Source: Nitrospinales bacterium
Lineage (GTDB): Bacteria > Nitrospinota_A > UBA7883 > JACRGQ01
Direction of reading: 5' to 3'
Assembly (NCBI GenBank): GCA_023248495.1
Contig: JAHFEK010000001.1
Coordinates: forward strand, 1 to 33,850
Length of the DNA: 33,850 nucleotides
Shown: piece by piece, positions 26,816 to 33,850 of the stretch
How the letters are laid out: each line of letters starts with the position of its first letter
How positions within the stretch are numbered: the first letter of the stretch is position 1
Notes under the pieces: generated by a model
Databases searched by the model: none
Told to the model about the DNA's origin: nothing
The model's input: only the letters and a program-made list of their open reading frames with translations
Program-made: the position numbers and the translations under genes

Positions 26816-27256
26816 ATGAATGCCGATTCCATCAATATTCTGCTTGTCGAGGATAATCCCGCCGATGCCGAGCTTACGCGGCTGGCAATGGAAGACATAA
26901 AGATGATCAACAGCCTCCACGTCGTAAGCGACGGGATACAAGCAATGGATTTTCTGTGCCGGAGGGGAGCTTTCGAAAAAGCGCCGCGTCCCGACCTGAT
27001 CCTGTTGGATCTCAATTTACCCCGCAAAGATGGCCGCGAGGTTTTGGCCGAAATCAAGGTGGACGAAAAATTAAAGACTATTCCCATCGTCATTCTTACC
27101 AGCTCGTCCGCCGAGGAAGACATTTTACGGACATATAAACTGCACGCGAATGCGTACATCACCAAGCCGGTTGATCTCGATCAGTTCGTCCGCGTTGTAC
27201 GCTCCATCGAGGAGTTTTGGATCGCTATTGTCAAGTTGCCGCCCAAATCTGCCTGA
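26816..27256 (+). CDS. Rcp1-like single-domain response regulator (copy 2)
   Basis: A 146-residue receiver and close paralogue of the preceding gene, with the same E-D pocket, D65, T95 and K117. Here the segment is [10 protein letters not shown], the more usual form, without the tryptophan of copy 1. Its ribosome-binding site is GAAAGGGGA about 8 nt upstream. It lies 19 bp after copy 1 and ends the kinase operon; no clear terminator follows. The pair looks like a local tandem duplication with partial divergence, perhaps giving one active output and one phosphate sink. Confidence 0.9.
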   Translation: MNADSINILLVEDNPADAELTRLAMEDIKMINSLHVVSDGIQAMDFLCRRGAFEKAPRPDLILLDLNLPRKDGREVLAEIKVDEKLKTIPIVILTSSSAEEDILRTYKLHANAYITKPVDLDQFVRVVRSIEEFWIAIVKLPPKSA

Positions 27257-27370
27257 GCGGTTAACAGCACCAGGAATAGCGATCAGTAGCGTAAGTTAAG
27301 TTGGGCATAGTCTGGGCATATTTTTCAGTGGAACTTATTGTCTTAACGCATTGATTACGTTGCAGTTTAT

Positions 27371-27446
27371 TGGTGAGCCGCGCTGGGTTCGAACCAGCGA
27401 CCCACGCCTTAAAAGGGCGTTGCTCTACCAGCTGAGCTAGCGGCCC
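27371..27446 (-). tRNA. tRNA-Lys (anticodon TTT)
   Basis: The minus strand folds as a full 76-nt cloverleaf. The acceptor stem is GGGCCGC with GCGGCTC, the discriminator is A, and CCA is encoded at 27373-27371. The D-arm is GCTC...GAGC, the anticodon loop CTTTTAA gives anticodon TTT on a matching ACGCC/GGCGT stem, and the T-arm is GCTGG-TTCGAAC-CCAGC. It stands alone, convergent with the response-regulator operon. Confidence 0.96.
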
Positions 27447-27506
27447 ACACCAAACAACTGAAAAACACGGCTATCCCAAGGTGTTTTGAACTCCTTGAGA
27501 GGGTGA

Positions 27507-27536
27507 ATACTACCAGAAAAATTGCGGGATTGTAAA
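27507..27536 (-). promoter_or_regulatory. Promoter for the tRNA-Lys gene
   Basis: On the minus strand TTTACA (27536-27531), an 18-nt spacer and TAGTAT (27512-27507). The start point would be near 27500, about 54 nt upstream of the mature tRNA 5' end. Confidence 0.5.
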
Positions 27537-27634
27537 ATGAAATATTCAACCGCGCCTGGGCTGGTCACCATATGACAATATCGCCGGATGTCCGATGAAC
27601 CACGGGCCCGCGTTAATAGATAAGAAAAATGGAA

Positions 27635-28618
27635 TCAATATTTCCGGTTAGTGTGCCATCGGTATGCGGAGGAAATAATCGTATCGATGCCGGAATGCGC
27701 CGGTTTCCACTCCAAGATTTCCTCGGCCTTCTTGTGAGAGGCGACAAGATGCCCGGCGTCGCCAGCGCGGCGGCCCACAACGCGGTGCGGCACCGTTTTG
27801 CCGGATGCGCGGGCAAGCGCGTTCAATACTTCCAAAACGCTTATCCCGATTCCGCCGCCGAGGTTGAAGACATCGAAGCTGGCGGCTTTACCGGACAGGA
27901 GCAGTTGCAGGGCTGAAAGATGCCCGTTGGCGATATCGTGGATGTGCAGATAATCGCGTATGGGGGTGTGATCCGGCGTATCCCAGTCGCCGCCGAAGAT
28001 GTCGGTGGGGATTCCCTTCTCAAGGTTATCGATGGCGATCGGGATAAGGTTCTGTTTTACGTCCGCACTTTCGCCGCTCAAGCCATCCAGCGCCGCCCCG
28101 GCGGCATTGAAGTAGCGCAGCACCACCGCTTTTAGCGGGAACGCGGAGCAGTAGTCGCGCAGGATGGTTTCCAGCATCAACTTTGACCAGCCATAGGGGT
28201 TGATCGGGTTGGCGGGGTGTTGTTCATCGATGGGCAGGTAGCGCGGATTGCCGTAGACCGCCGCGGTGGACGAAAAGATGAGGGCCGGGCAGCCGTGCCG
28301 AAGCATTGCGTCCAGCAACGGCAACGCGTGTCCCACATTATTGTTGTAATAGAGGTCGGGCCGGTGCACGGATTCCCCCACTTTTATTTTTGCCGCGAAA
28401 AGCATAACGGCGCTTATCGCATGGCGGGTGAATATGGTATCAAGCAAGGCGCGGTCGGCTATTTCCCCTTGGTGGAAAAGCGCGTCTTCCGGCACCGCTT
28501 CCCGTTTCCCGGTGGAAAGATTGTCCAGCACCACCGGCTGATACCCGGCTTCCAGAAGGCCGCGGACGGTCAGCGAGCCGATATACCCGGCGCCTCCCGC
28601 GACAAGAACTTTTTTCAT
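27635..28618 (-). CDS. galE: UDP-glucose 4-epimerase
   Basis: A 327-residue short-chain dehydrogenase/reductase-type enzyme that interconverts UDP-glucose and UDP-galactose, giving precursors for surface polysaccharides. The N-terminal NAD-binding motif G-G-A-G-Y-I-G-S is at 8-15. The substrate region has S-S-T-A-A-V-Y-G, and the catalytic Y-G-W-S-K lies about 25 residues later. I-R-D-Y-L-H-I-H-D-I-A lies downstream. The length is normal. In-frame ATGs upstream (28630 and 28678) are possible, but MKKVLVAGGAGYIGS is the standard start; no strong ribosome-binding site distinguishes them. It is divergent from pgi across 133 bp. Family substrates other than glucose/galactose (for example N-acetyl forms) cannot be excluded. 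Confidence 0.93.
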   Translation of the reverse strand: MKKVLVAGGAGYIGSLTVRGLLEAGYQPVVLDNLSTGKREAVPEDALFHQGEIADRALLDTIFTRHAISAVMLFAAKIKVGESVHRPDLYYNNNVGHALPLLDAMLRHGCPALIFSSTAAVYGNPRYLPIDEQHPANPINPYGWSKLMLETILRDYCSAFPLKAVVLRYFNAAGAALDGLSGESADVKQNLIPIAIDNLEKGIPTDIFGGDWDTPDHTPIRDYLHIHDIANGHLSALQLLLSGKAASFDVFNLGGGIGISVLEVLNALARASGKTVPHRVVGRRAGDAGHLVASHKKAEEILEWKPAHSGIDTIISSAYRWHTNRKY

Positions 28619-28690
28619 ATCCGGTATCATAATCGATTTCAGCGTTTCGCCGTAAGCGGGGAATTCGTTGGCGGCCATCCAAAACCCCGG

Positions 28691-28719
28691 CTGTAACCCG
28701 GGCGCGGTGGTGCTACAAT
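28691..28719 (+). promoter_or_regulatory. Candidate promoter for pgi
   Basis: TACAAT (28714-28719) is a good -10; 17 nt upstream, CTGTAA (28691-28696) is a weak -35. It lies in the galE-pgi divergent gap, about 33 nt before the start codon. Confidence 0.4.
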
Positions 28720-28751
28720 ACCATCAGATTATTCATGGGAGGAGATTGCAG

Positions 28752-30164
28752 ATGGGTGACGCAGGTAATAAGGACATAGTTCTCGATTATTCCAATATGA
28801 TGGCGCAGGCTGTCGGCTCCGACCATGGCCTATTACAGGGGGAACTGGACGGCCTGAAGGGGCGGGCTGCCGCCGCGCACCAACGGCTGGCGGAACTCAA
28901 GGCGAGCGGCAAGATAGGTTTTTTCACCCAGCACGAGATGGACACCAGGCCGATTAAAAAATACGCCGCCAAGGTACGGGAAAAATACGACAACTTCGTG
29001 GTGCTGGGCATCGGCGGCTCGGCGCTGGGCACCATCGCGGCGAATCAGGCTATCAGTCACAGCTTCTCCAGTCTGCTCACCAAGCGCAAGCGCAATGGTT
29101 ATCCGCGCCTCTTCGTTGCGGATAACATCGATCCCGACCAGTTCGAGGAATTGCTCAAGACGCTCGATCCGAAGAAAACCCTTTTTAACGTCATATCCAA
29201 GTCCGGCACCACCGCCGAAACAATGAGCCAGTTCATGATCGTGTTCGACATGCTGAACCGGAAGTTGAAAGGGAAGTGGAAAAAAAAGGTGATCGTCACC
29301 ACCGATCCGGCAAAGGGAATCCTGCGCGAGGTGGTCAACGAGTTCAAGCTCGACAGTTTCGAGGTGCCCGCGAACGTCGGCGGACGCTTCTCGGTTTTTT
29401 CGGCGGTGGGCTTGCTGCCGTTGGCTTGCGCGGGCGTCGACATCGACGGCCTGTTGGCTGGCGCGGCGCGCATGGCCCAGCGGTGCAACGAGGCGGAACT
29501 GATGAATAACCCGGCGTATCTGTTTGCGTCCTTGATGTACCTATCCGACACCACGCGCAAAAAGCCGATGCTGGTGATGATGCCCTATAGCAGCAAGATG
29601 TACGGCATTGCCGACTGGTTCCGCCAGCTATGGGCGGAAAGCCTGGGCAAGCGGTACGATCTCCAGAAGAAAGAGGTGCACACCGGCCAAACGCCGATCA
29701 AGGCGCTGGGCGCCACCGACCAGCATTCGCAGGTGCAGCTTTACGTGGAAGGGCCGAACGACAAGGCGTTCTGTTTCCTGCAAGTGGAAAACTTCAGGGC
29801 CACCACTGAAATTCCGCATGTGCTGAAAGAAAAATCGGAGCTTGCCTATCTCGCCGGTCACAGCCTCAATGAATTGATAAAAACCGAACTGGAGGGGACG
29901 CAGTACGCGCTCACCGTCCACCACCGGCCCAACATGGTCATCCGCCTGCCGGAGTTATCGCCCTATACGCTGGGGCAGGTTATTTACCTGTTCGAGCACG
30001 CCACCGCGTTCGCCGGCGGCTTGTACAATGTCGATCCGTTCGACCAGCCGGGGGTGGAATTCGGCAAGAACTACGCCTACGCGATGATGGGGCGCAAAGG
30101 GTACGAAGCGTTGAAGGCGGAGATAAAAGACAAGCTGAAAAATATTCCTTCCCGCACGTTGTGA
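28752..30164 (+). CDS. pgi: Glucose-6-phosphate isomerase
   Basis: A 470-residue enzyme interconverting glucose 6-phosphate and fructose 6-phosphate. Visible family features are V-L-G-I-G-G-S-A-L-G (about 84-93), the phosphate-binding S-K-S-G-T-T-A-E-T, an N-V-G-G-R-F-S-V-F-S segment, and the signature L-G-A-T-D-Q-H-S-Q-V-Q-L-Y with the catalytic histidine. It is of the shorter bacterial class. The start has GGGAGGAG 9 nt upstream. The following methyltransferase gene begins 7 bp after its stop, so the two are likely one transcript. Confidence 0.96.
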   Translation: MGDAGNKDIVLDYSNMMAQAVGSDHGLLQGELDGLKGRAAAAHQRLAELKASGKIGFFTQHEMDTRPIKKYAAKVREKYDNFVVLGIGGSALGTIAANQAISHSFSSLLTKRKRNGYPRLFVADNIDPDQFEELLKTLDPKKTLFNVISKSGTTAETMSQFMIVFDMLNRKLKGKWKKKVIVTTDPAKGILREVVNEFKLDSFEVPANVGGRFSVFSAVGLLPLACAGVDIDGLLAGAARMAQRCNEAELMNNPAYLFASLMYLSDTTRKKPMLVMMPYSSKMYGIADWFRQLWAESLGKRYDLQKKEVHTGQTPIKALGATDQHSQVQLYVEGPNDKAFCFLQVENFRATTEIPHVLKEKSELAYLAGHSLNELIKTELEGTQYALTVHHRPNMVIRLPELSPYTLGQVIYLFEHATAFAGGLYNVDPFDQPGVEFGKNYAYAMMGRKGYEALKAEIKDKLKNIPSRTL

Positions 30165-30171
30165 CGCAGCT

Positions 30172-31995
30172 ATGAAGCCATTTCTTGAAGCATTGCATGA
30201 ACGGGTATTGCTCTGCGACGGGGCGATGGGAACATACCTCTATGAAAAAGGGGAGTACATCAACCGCTCCTACGACGAGCTGAATCTCACCAAGCCGGAC
30301 CTCATACGGGAGATACACCGCGAATATATCGCCGCCGGGGCCGACATCATCGAGACGAACTCGTTTGGCGCGAACCGTCTGCGGTTGGCCCGCTGGGGAT
30401 TGCAGGATAAGGTGCGCGAAATTAATAATGCCGCCGCGCAAAACGCCATTTATGAAGCGCGCGGCGCGGTCTACGTGGCTGGCAGCATGGGGCCGCTTGG
30501 CGCCGGCATACAACCGCTCGGCGCCGTATCGCCGGAAGAGGCTGCGGCGGTTTTCAGGGAGCAGGCGGAGGCGCTCATCGATGGCGGCGTAGACCTCATC
30601 ATCCTGGAGACATTCGCCAACCTGAAAGAACTTGAAATCGCCGTCGCCGCCGTGCGCGCGCGGAAGGCCGATATCCCGATCATCGCGCATATGACGTTTG
30701 GCGAGGATGGCCACACCCCGCTGGGCGAACCGATAGAGAAGGTGGCCGCCGCGATGGACGCGCTGCCGATAGACGTTCTCGGCGTGAACTGCTCGGTCGG
30801 CCCCGCGCCGATGCTCGACATGGTGACGAAAATCGCGTCCATCACGCACAAGCCGGTATCGGCCATGCCAAACGCGGGGTATCCCCGGTTGCACGAGGGA
30901 CGTCTTATCTATATGACCACGCCCGAATATCTGGAAACATACGCCAAGCGGTTTATCCGCTCCGGCGTGAAAGTTATCGGCGGTTGCTGTGGCACCACGC
31001 CCGCGCACATCCGCGCCCTGCGCCACGCCGTGAAGGCGCTTGCCCCTTCCCGGCCTATGGTGGAAGTGAAAGAGGCGAAGAAGGAAGAGGCGGTGCCGGC
31101 CGTGCCGACCGCCGGGAAAAGTCCGCTGGCGAAGAAGCTGGCACAAGGCAAATTTGTCACCTGCGTTGAAATCCTGCCGCCGAAGGGGGCCGATCCGTCA
31201 AAGGTGCTCGACTTGGCAAAGCAGCTTAAGGATGCCGGGGTGGATGCCTGCAACATACCGGACGGGCCGCGCGCCAGCGCCCGGATGAGCCCGATGTCGT
31301 TGGCGCTGCTTTTCCAGCAGAAGGTGGGGATAGAGCCGGTGTTGCACTACACCTGCCGCGACCGGAATATTCTGGGGATGCAGTCCGATATTTTGGGGGC
31401 GCACGCCATCGGCCTGCGCGATATTCTGGCCGTCACCGGCGATCCGCCGAAACTGGGCAACTATCCCGATGCGACCGCCGTGTACGATGTGGATGCCATC
31501 GGCCTGGTGAAAATCATCAGCAACCTCAACCACGGACTCGATGTGGCGGGGAACCGTATCGGCGCGCCAACCGCTATCCATATCGGGGTGGGGGTGAACC
31601 CGGTGGCGATCAACCTGGAGCAGGAGATTTCCCGCCTGCGGCAAAAGGTGGAGGCGGGCGCGGAGTTCATGTTCACGCAGCCGGTGTTTGATACGGAGAT
31701 GTTTATCCGGTTCAAGGAGTTGACGAAGGATATTGCCATCCCGACGCTGATTGGCATTTTGCCGCTGGCGTCGTCGCGCATGGCGGAGTTTTTGCACCAC
31801 GAAGTGCCGGGGATGAGCGTGCCGGACGGCATCCGGAAACAGATGGCCGATGCGGGTGACAAGGGGGCGGAACTTGGCGTGTCGCTCGCTGTGGAAGCGC
31901 TGGAGGCGATGCACGGCATGGTGCAGGGGGTTTACGTGATGAGTCCCGCCGGCGGGGTGAAGGCGTCGCTGGCGGTATTGAAGAAGTATTTGTAA
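30172..31995 (+). CDS. Bifunctional homocysteine S-methyltransferase / 5,10-methylenetetrahydrofolate reductase
   Basis: A 607-residue fusion. Residues 1-290 are a homocysteine S-methyltransferase (Pfam S-methyl_trans) with zinc ligands C207 (V-N-C-S-V-G) and C272-C273 (G-G-C-C-G-T-T-P). An Ala/Lys/Pro-rich linker (about 295-318) leads to a MetF-like TIM barrel (about 322-607) with V-E-I-L-P-P-K-G-A near its start, H-Y-T-C-R-D-R-N and F-M-F-T-Q-P-V-F-D. The reductase makes 5-methyl-THF; the first domain moves a methyl group to homocysteine to form methionine. The arrangement is like B. subtilis YitJ. The first domain lacks the folate- and cobalamin-binding regions of full MetH, so its methyl donor is uncertain. 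It probably shares a transcript with pgi. Confidence 0.93.
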   Translation: MKPFLEALHERVLLCDGAMGTYLYEKGEYINRSYDELNLTKPDLIREIHREYIAAGADIIETNSFGANRLRLARWGLQDKVREINNAAAQNAIYEARGAVYVAGSMGPLGAGIQPLGAVSPEEAAAVFREQAEALIDGGVDLIILETFANLKELEIAVAAVRARKADIPIIAHMTFGEDGHTPLGEPIEKVAAAMDALPIDVLGVNCSVGPAPMLDMVTKIASITHKPVSAMPNAGYPRLHEGRLIYMTTPEYLETYAKRFIRSGVKVIGGCCGTTPAHIRALRHAVKALAPSRPMVEVKEAKKEEAVPAVPTAGKSPLAKKLAQGKFVTCVEILPPKGADPSKVLDLAKQLKDAGVDACNIPDGPRASARMSPMSLALLFQQKVGIEPVLHYTCRDRNILGMQSDILGAHAIGLRDILAVTGDPPKLGNYPDATAVYDVDAIGLVKIISNLNHGLDVAGNRIGAPTAIHIGVGVNPVAINLEQEISRLRQKVEAGAEFMFTQPVFDTEMFIRFKELTKDIAIPTLIGILPLASSRMAEFLHHEVPGMSVPDGIRKQMADAGDKGAELGVSLAVEALEAMHGMVQGVYVMSPAGGVKASLAVLKKYL

Positions 31996-32025
31996 GTGAC
32001 CCCATTTGGATACCGTACCTATAGT

Positions 32026-32100
32026 CATCCCCTCCTTTGCAAGGAGGGGATACAGGGGAGGTTTTTAACCCTACCCGCACCTCCCCTTGAAAAGGGGATG
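32026..32100. repeat. 75-bp palindromic element with 8-bp terminal inverted repeats
   Basis: The ends CATCCCCT (32026-32033) and AGGGGATG (32093-32100) are perfect inverted repeats. Inside are an 11-bp stem with 3-nt loop (ATCCCCTCCTT 32027-32037 / AAGGAGGGGAT 32041-32051), a second 8-bp stem (GGGGAGGT 32055-32062 / ACCTCCCC 32079-32086) and a third 6-bp stem (CCCCTT 32083-32088 / AAGGGG 32092-32097). It lies between the methyltransferase fusion and priA. It looks like a dispersed REP- or MITE-like repeat, and its stable hairpins could also end the upstream transcript, though no T-run follows. Confidence 0.7.
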
Positions 32101-32145
32101 CAAATTATCTTTGCCAAATTCCTCCATGTTTGACGTTTCATTGAT

Positions 32146-33850
32146 ATGACCCAGCCGAAAAAGAAAAAAGCCGCGCAGGTGGCGGTCTATGTGCCGCTGC
32201 GCAAACTGTTTTCCTACTCATTTAAACCCGAAGACGAGTCAAAGCTTATCCCCGGCGTGCGGGTGGTGGCGCCGTTTCGAAACCGGGAAAACATCGGCGT
32301 GTTTGTGGGCTTCACCGAAACCGATATCGAGACCAAAGAGATAAAGGCGGTGTTGGACGCCGCGCCGATTTTCAATGCGCATCTGATGAAGCTGGCTTTA
32401 TGGGCCGCGGACTACTACATCGCCGCGCCGGGCGAACTGTTTCGCGGCATAGGCCCGCGCGAAGAACTTAAGAAACGGGTGGTGTATCAAAAAACCGGCG
32501 TGCAGCCGGGCCTACTGCGGGAAGATAAAAAGAGAATTCTCGATGCCGTCAAAGAGAGCCTCGGCGCGCAGACGCTGGCGGCCAAAGCCGGCCTTACCGT
32601 CACCGAGCTTGATAAGGCCACGAAGAGCCTCGTGAAAAGCGGATTGCTGGCGAAGCGGGAAGAGTACTACTTTGGCGAGTCGGAGGTTGGCGTCGAGGAT
32701 GAAGAAGAGACGGGGCGGGATAAAATAATTGCTCCCGCAACGTACACCGCCGAACAAAATGCCGCGATAGAAAAGATAGCAAAGGATGTCGAGGCGAAGA
32801 ACGGCGCGATAACCCTGTTGGAAGGGAAGACCGGCAGCGGTAAAACGGAGGTCTACATCGCGCTGTGCAAACAGACGCTGGCCCTGGGGGGCGGGGCGAT
32901 ATTGCTGGTGCCGGAAATTGCGCTCACCTATCAATTCGTCCGCCGGTTCCGCGCCCGGTTTCCCGGCGGCATCGCCGTGCTGCATAGCGGGCTTACCCCG
33001 GCGCGGCGGCGCGAGGAATGGCGGCGCATCAGCGGGGGCCAGGCGCGGGTGGTGATCGGCGCGCGTAGCGCCATCTTCGCGCCGCTGGAGAACCTGCGCC
33101 TGATCGTGGTGGATGAAGAGCACGACGGCAGCTACAAGCAATCGGAATCGCCGCATTACAACGCGCGCGATCTGGCCGTGGTGCTGGGGGGGCTGACCGG
33201 CGCGGCGGTGGTACTTGGTTCCGCCACCCCTTCGCTGGAAAGTTACCACAACGCGCAAAACGGTAAGTACGCCCTCTGCCGCCTCACCCATCGGGTGGAC
33301 AACCGCCCGATGCCCGCCGTCCGCATCGTGGAGGAGGACGAAGACGGCGAGCGGCTGCTGCCCGTGTCCGTCATAGAGAAAATCATCGAGCGCAAAGCGC
33401 GGGGCGAACAATCGCTGGTGTTCATCAACCGGCGCGGCGCGGCAAGCCGGGTGAAGTGCCGCGTCTGCAAAGAGGCCGTCGGCTGTCCCAATTGCTCGGT
33501 ATCGCTGACGTATCACAGCAGCGGCGCGAAATTGTTGTGTCACTACTGCGGTTACCTGGCGCCGGTGCCGAGGATTTGCCCCGCGTGCAAATCGATGGAA
33601 CTTTTCAATTACCGGGGAACCGGCACGCAGAAGGTGGAAGAGTTCTTGCGCGGAATGATACCCAAGGCAATCATAGAACGCCTCGATCAGGATACCGCCC
33701 CATCGCGGGAAAAGGCGTTCGGTATTCTTGAACGCTTCGAGAAGGGGGCAACCGACGTGCTGGTGGGCACCCAGATGACCGCGAAGGGGCACGACTTCGC
33801 CAACCTCACATTCACCGCCATCGTGTCGGCGGATGACTATCTTTCGTTCC
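32146..33850 (+). CDS. priA: Primosomal protein N' (PriA helicase), partial at window edge
   Basis: The reading frame is open from ATG 32146 to the window end: 568 complete codons, missing its C-terminus. PriA restarts stalled replication forks. The N-terminal DNA-binding region (about 10-110) is followed by the superfamily-2 helicase core: Walker A G-K-T-G-S-G-K-T (227-234), D-E-E-H (323-326) and G-S-A-T-P-S (358-363). Eight zinc-binding cysteines follow as four CxxC pairs (C438/441, C447/450, C465/468, C478/481), and the start of helicase domain 2 with L-V-G-T-Q-M-T-A-K-G-H-D lies near the end. No convincing ribosome-binding site is seen upstream of the ATG. The palindromic element lies 45 bp before it. 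Confidence 0.95.
   Translation, partial: MTQPKKKKAAQVAVYVPLRKLFSYSFKPEDESKLIPGVRVVAPFRNRENIGVFVGFTETDIETKEIKAVLDAAPIFNAHLMKLALWAADYYIAAPGELFRGIGPREELKKRVVYQKTGVQPGLLREDKKRILDAVKESLGAQTLAAKAGLTVTELDKATKSLVKSGLLAKREEYYFGESEVGVEDEEETGRDKIIAPATYTAEQNAAIEKIAKDVEAKNGAITLLEGKTGSGKTEVYIALCKQTLALGGGAILLVPEIALTYQFVRRFRARFPGGIAVLHSGLTPARRREEWRRISGGQARVVIGARSAIFAPLENLRLIVVDEEHDGSYKQSESPHYNARDLAVVLGGLTGAAVVLGSATPSLESYHNAQNGKYALCRLTHRVDNRPMPAVRIVEEDEDGERLLPVSVIEKIIERKARGEQSLVFINRRGAASRVKCRVCKEAVGCPNCSVSLTYHSSGAKLLCHYCGYLAPVPRICPACKSMELFNYRGTGTQKVEEFLRGMIPKAIIERLDQDTAPSREKAFGILERFEKGATDVLVGTQMTAKGHDFANLTFTAIVSADDYLSF

Noticed and set aside
32512-33792. Open frame of 426 codons on the minus strand opposite priA
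   Set aside because: The plus strand encodes PriA with Walker A, DEEH and eight zinc cysteines; the minus frame has no recognisable features.

Overview
The window reads as a chromosomal segment of a GC-rich (by eye somewhat above 55%) Gram-negative-type bacterium with anaerobic or microaerophilic traits. The hints are a pyruvate:ferredoxin oxidoreductase, a nine-haem membrane-anchored c-type cytochrome, a fragment resembling an LPS glycosyltransferase, and several multi-domain sensor kinases. A deltaproteobacterial, Nitrospinota-like or Nitrospirota-like host would fit, but I cannot fix the taxon from sequence reading alone. Almost everything is recognisable housekeeping or signalling. I see no CRISPR array, no complete mobile element, and no clearly undescribed multi-gene system.

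Layout. 1-256: the tail of an IS110-family transposase, then a promoter. 257-3916: two signalling genes, an HD-GYP protein with substituted motif residues and a soluble triple-PAS hybrid histidine kinase. 4046-7729: SRP RNA, dnaX, ybaB and recR, the usual replication/repair cluster, but interrupted between ybaB and recR by a hairpin-rich spacer and a secreted MORN-repeat gene. 7767-12373: a two-gene pyruvate:ferredoxin oxidoreductase (gamma-delta and alpha-beta fusions) followed closely by a nine-haem cytochrome. 12381-12689: a 102-codon gene resembling only the C-terminal part of a WaaE-type glycosyltransferase. 12856-16430: hsp20, lon and a membrane protein, tightly packed. 16482-19164: a DUF255 (YyaL-like) protein and a redoxin. 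19166-21208: a zur-like regulator with znuC and znuB, preceded by a strong promoter overlapped by a near-perfect palindrome. 21299-22729: pyruvate kinase.

22755-24159: a minus-strand cupin and two small CI-like HTH regulators facing away from each other across about 230 bp that holds a perfect 14-bp palindrome. 24320-27256: a membrane sensor kinase with two duplicated Rcp1-like single-domain response regulators. 27371-27446: tRNA-Lys(TTT), minus strand. 27635-31995: galE (minus), pgi, and a homocysteine methyltransferase/MTHFR fusion. 32026-32100: a 75-bp palindromic element with 8-bp terminal inverted repeats. 32146 to the end: priA, cut by the window edge.

The central-carbon genes (pyk, pgi, galE, pyruvate:ferredoxin oxidoreductase) and the one-carbon/methionine fusion are spread among stress (hsp20-lon), metal (zur-znuCB) and signalling genes. 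The strongest items for follow-up are the zur promoter/operator with its very short leader, the palindrome between the two HTH genes, the orphan glycosyltransferase C-terminus, and the material inserted between ybaB and recR.
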